A stretch of DNA of 16,995 nt from Gammaproteobacteria bacterium UBA5078 (GTDB lineage: Bacteria; Pseudomonadota; Gammaproteobacteria; Pseudomonadales; Pseudohongiellaceae). Position 1 is the stretch's first letter, and each line of letters starts with the position of its first letter. The stretch spans positions 1 through 16,995 of the forward strand of contig DIAM01000006.1 in the NCBI GenBank assembly GCA_002416505.1, read 5' to 3'. Below, one piece after another: positions 14,318-16,995 of the stretch. Both the position numbers and the translations under genes were made by a program. The notes beneath the pieces are model-generated. The model did no database searches and had not been told where the DNA came from. It saw only the letters and a program-made list of their open reading frames with translations.

Positions 14318-16411
14318 GTGGCCAGAAAACACCCTTTGAGCCGATATAGAAACATCGGAATCGTTGCTCACGTGGATGCCGGTAAGACGACTACCAGTGA
14401 ACGTGTGCTCTTTTATACGGGCGTCTCGCATAAGATCGGTGAGGTGCACGATGGCGCAGCAATCATGGACTGGATGGAGCAGGAGCAGGAGCGTGGTATC
14501 ACCATTACCTCTGCGGCTGTTACATGTTTCTGGTCAGGAATGTACAAGCAGTTCGATGAGCATCGTATCAATATCATCGACACTCCCGGACACGTTGACT
14601 TCACCATCGAAGTAGAGCGCTCATTGCGCGTGCTCGACGGCGCTGTCGTAGTGTTGTGTGCGTCCTCTGGTGTGCAGCCACAGACCGAAACGGTATGGCG
14701 TCAAGCTAACCGTTACGAAGTGCCGCGCCTGATTTTCGTGAATAAGATGGACCGTACTGGCGCGGACTTCCTGCGCGTAGTAAAGCAGGTTAAGAACCGT
14801 CTTGGCGCAATCCCTGTGCCAATGCAGTTGCCAATCGGCGCAGAAGACGAATTCCGTGGCGTGGTCGACCTCATCAAGATGAAGAGCATCATCTGGAACG
14901 AGGCCGATCAGGGCACGACATTCGAATACGAAGATATCCCTGCCAATATGGTAGAGGAGTGTGAGTCTTGGCATGAGCAGCTTATCGAAGCGGCTGCAGA
15001 GGCTAATGACGCCTACATGGAAAAATACCTGAGCGGCGAAACGCTGACTCTCGAAGAGATCGTAGCAGGTCTGCGCGCGCGCACACTGGCTGGCGAAATC
15101 GTCCCAACTTTCTGTGGTTCTGCGTTCAAGAACAAGGGTGTGCAAGCGGTTCTGGATGCGGTTATCCAGTATCTGCCTGCGCCGACCGAAGTTAAGGCGA
15201 TCGAGGGTGAGCTTGAAGACGGCACCATCGCAACGCGCGAAGCCGATGACGATGCTCCTTTTGCGGCACTTGCCTTCAAGATCGCGACAGACCCCTATGT
15301 GGGCACGCTGACCTTCTTCCGCGTCTACTCAGGGAAACTGGTTTCCGGCGACGGCGTCTACAACCCTATTAAGGCGAAGAAAGAGCGTATCGGTCGTATG
15401 GTGCAGATGCGCTCCAACAACCGTGACGAGATCAAAGAAGTATATGCGGGCGACATCGCCGCTGCGATCGGCCTGAAAGATGTGACCACTGGTGAGACGC
15501 TTTGCGACCCAGACAATGTCATCACGCTAGAGCGCATGGACTTCCCGGATCCTGTTATCTCCGTGGCTGTAGAGCCGAAGACGAAGGCGGACCAGGAGAA
15601 GATGGGTATTGCACTGAGCAAATTGGCTCAGGAAGATCCGTCATTCCGCGTCGAGACTGACGAAGAGTCAGGTCAGACGATTATCTCCGGCATGGGCGAG
15701 TTGCACCTAGACGTACTGGTCGACCGTATGCGCCGCGAATTCGCCGTTGAGGCGAACATCGGCAAGCCACAAGTGGCTTACCGCGAAACGATCAAGAAGA
15801 CCGTGGAAGTGGAAGGCAAGCACGTCAAGCAGTCCGGTGGCCGCGGTCAGTTCGGTCATGTGTGGTTGCGTCTCGAGCCTCTGCCAGCCGACGAAGAATA
15901 TCAATTCGTCAACGAGATTGTTGGTGGTGCGGTTCCGCGAGAATTCATCGGTGCCGTCGACAAGGGCGTGCAGGAACAGATGAAGAACGGCGTGTTGGCG
16001 GGTTATCCATTGCTGGCCATGAAGGTCACCTTGTTTGACGGCTCCTACCACGATGTCGACTCCAGTGAATTGGCGTTCAAAATTGCCGGCTCCATGGCGA
16101 TGAAGAAAGGCGCCCTGATGGCTGATGCAGCTCTGCTTGAGCCGATCATGAAGGTCGAGGTGGTAACACCTGAAGAGAACATGGGCGACGTGATGGGCGA
16201 TTTGAATCGCCGTCGCGGCACCGTGCAAGGCATGGAAGATAGCGCCAGTGGTCGCGTCATTAATGCCGAGGTACCCTTGTCAGAAATGTTTGGTTATGCA
16301 ACGGATCTGCGTTCAGCTACGCAGGGCCGCGCGACATACACCATGGAATTTTTGAAGTACGCAGAAGTACCTAACAACATAAAAGAGAGCATTATCGCCA
16401 AAGGGCAATAA
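14318..16411 (+). CDS. fusA: Elongation factor G
   Basis: EF-G is the GTPase that drives mRNA-tRNA translocation and, with RRF, ribosome recycling. The product is 697 residues (E. coli 704). G-domain motifs are AHVDAGKTTT at 17-26, the switch region EQERGITITSA, DTPGH at 88-92 with the catalytic His92, and NKMD at 142-145. Domain II follows (FKIATDPYVGTLTFFRVYSG), then domain III (TDEESGQTIISGMGELHLD) and domains IV-V (GGRGQFGHV, ending MEFLKYAEVPNNIKESIIAK). The start is GTG with GAAGG at 14306-14310 and 7-base spacing, and the N terminus ARKHPLSRYRNIGI fits the family. Its place between rpsG and tuf marks it as the canonical copy and not a resistance paralogue. Confidence 0.99.
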   Translation: MARKHPLSRYRNIGIVAHVDAGKTTTSERVLFYTGVSHKIGEVHDGAAIMDWMEQEQERGITITSAAVTCFWSGMYKQFDEHRINIIDTPGHVDFTIEVERSLRVLDGAVVVLCASSGVQPQTETVWRQANRYEVPRLIFVNKMDRTGADFLRVVKQVKNRLGAIPVPMQLPIGAEDEFRGVVDLIKMKSIIWNEADQGTTFEYEDIPANMVEECESWHEQLIEAAAEANDAYMEKYLSGETLTLEEIVAGLRARTLAGEIVPTFCGSAFKNKGVQAVLDAVIQYLPAPTEVKAIEGELEDGTIATREADDDAPFAALAFKIATDPYVGTLTFFRVYSGKLVSGDGVYNPIKAKKERIGRMVQMRSNNRDEIKEVYAGDIAAAIGLKDVTTGETLCDPDNVITLERMDFPDPVISVAVEPKTKADQEKMGIALSKLAQEDPSFRVETDEESGQTIISGMGELHLDVLVDRMRREFAVEANIGKPQVAYRETIKKTVEVEGKHVKQSGGRGQFGHVWLRLEPLPADEEYQFVNEIVGGAVPREFIGAVDKGVQEQMKNGVLAGYPLLAMKVTLFDGSYHDVDSSELAFKIAGSMAMKKGALMADAALLEPIMKVEVVTPEENMGDVMGDLNRRRGTVQGMEDSASGRVINAEVPLSEMFGYATDLRSATQGRATYTMEFLKYAEVPNNIKESIIAKGQ

Positions 16412-16418
16412 TGCAGGT

Positions 16419-16434
16419 GGGCGCGCGAGCGCCC
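16419..16434 (+). other. GNRA-loop hairpin in the fusA-tuf spacer
   Basis: GGGCGC (16419-16424) and GCGCCC (16429-16434) form a perfect GC-only 6-bp stem capped by a GCGA tetraloop, a stable GNRA type. It starts 8 bases after the fusA stop and has no T-run, so it is more likely a stabilising or processing element than a terminator. The spacer otherwise holds only the tuf ribosome binding site. Confidence 0.45.
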
Positions 16435-16477
16435 TCCAACTAAACTCCTTTAATTGACGCTTTAATGAGGTGATATT

Positions 16478-16995
16478 GTGGCGAAGAGTAAGTTCGAAAG
16501 AAAAAAACTACACGTTAACGTAGGGACAATTGGCCACGTTGACCACGGCAAGACGACGCTAACTGCGGCACTGACACGCGTGTCAGCCGAGCTGTTTGGC
16601 GGCGAAGCGCGTAACTTTGATCAAATCGATAACGCCCCAGAAGAGCGCGAGCGCGGTATCACGATCAATACGTCACACGTGGAGTATGACTCGACTAACC
16701 GTCACTACGCACACGTTGACTGCCCAGGCCACGCGGACTATGTCAAGAACATGATCACGGGTGCGGCGCAGATGGACGGCGCGATCCTAGTAGTATCGGC
16801 CGCTGACGGCCCTATGCCACAGACGCGTGAGCACATCCTGCTCTCCCGTCAGGTAGGCGTTCCTTACATCGTTGTGTTCATGAACAAAGCGGACATGGTC
16901 GATGACGCGGAGCTTCTAGAGCTGGTTGAGATGGAAGTGCGTGAGCTATTGGATACGTATGACTTCCCAGGCGACGACACGCCGATCATCATCGG
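16478..16995 (+). CDS. tuf: Elongation factor Tu, N-terminal part (3' end outside window)
   Basis: This is the 5' part of the EF-Tu gene directly downstream of fusA, the tufA position. It is open to the last base (172 complete codons). The start is GTG with GAGGTGA at 16467-16473, and the product begins AKSKFERKKLHVNVGTIGHV. G-domain motifs are GHVDHGKT at 19-26, the switch segment ERERGITINTSHVEYD, DCPGH at 81-85 and NKAD at 136-139 (E. coli has NKCD). The last 23 bases are identical to the first 23 bases of the window and in the same reading frame. If this copy equals the tuf at the window start, the full protein would be 396 residues. Confidence 0.98.
   Translation, partial: MAKSKFERKKLHVNVGTIGHVDHGKTTLTAALTRVSAELFGGEARNFDQIDNAPEERERGITINTSHVEYDSTNRHYAHVDCPGHADYVKNMITGAAQMDGAILVVSAADGPMPQTREHILLSRQVGVPYIVVFMNKADMVDDAELLELVEMEVRELLDTYDFPGDDTPIII

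Noticed and set aside
16454..16477. TTGACG as a -35 for a separate tuf promoter
   Set aside because: At 17-base spacing the -10 would fall on the start codon, and the only TATAAT-like hexamer (TGATAT) is 12 bases away.

Overview
The window is a rif-str ribosomal and transcription gene cluster from a gammaproteobacterial chromosome. Everything is on the + strand. Gene order is tuf(3' part) - tRNA-Trp - secE - nusG - rplK - rplA - rplJ - rplL - rpoB - rpoC - rpsL - rpsG - fusA - tuf(5' part). The tRNA-Trp gene between tuf and secE, together with a tuf copy at each end, is the Pseudomonas-like arrangement within Gammaproteobacteria. RpoC keeps E. coli residue numbering at its catalytic and zinc sites, and RpoB, EF-G and EF-Tu are also close to the E. 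coli proteins. I cannot name a genus from sequence alone.

Layout. Positions 1-696 hold the last 231 codons of EF-Tu. A hairpin and tRNA-Trp(CCA) (774-849) follow. Next come secE/nusG (937-1848), a structured leader, rplK/rplA (2037-3169), a 260-base leader with several hairpins, and rplJ/rplL (3430-4390). A terminator-like hairpin precedes rpoB (4641-8726), and a second, stronger one lies between rpoB and rpoC (8843-13069). A good sigma-70-type promoter at 13088-13116 starts the str operon: rpsL, rpsG, fusA and a tuf gene cut by the window end (13317-16995).

Function. SecE belongs to the protein export channel. NusG, RpoB and RpoC form the transcription machinery. L11, L1, L10 and L7/L12 build the L1 stalk and the factor-binding stalk of the large subunit. 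S12 and S7 belong to the small subunit. EF-G and EF-Tu are the GTPases that work at the L7/L12 stalk. The intergenic leaders sit where such operons are controlled by their own products (L1, L10-L12, S7) and by attenuation ahead of rpoBC.

No new biological system is visible: the protein content is conserved housekeeping throughout. The most notable point is structural. The first 23 bases equal the last 23 bases, both in register within tuf, so the window closes into a 16,972-base circle encoding one intact 396-residue EF-Tu. This most likely reflects two near-identical tuf copies bounding an assembled contig, and should not be read as a plasmid. Second-tier points are the terminator-like hairpin between rpoB and rpoC, a 14-codon ORF whose stop overlaps the rpoC start, and a long imperfect hairpin before rpsG at the expected S7 repressor position. 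No stretch longer than 300 bases lacks a gene.
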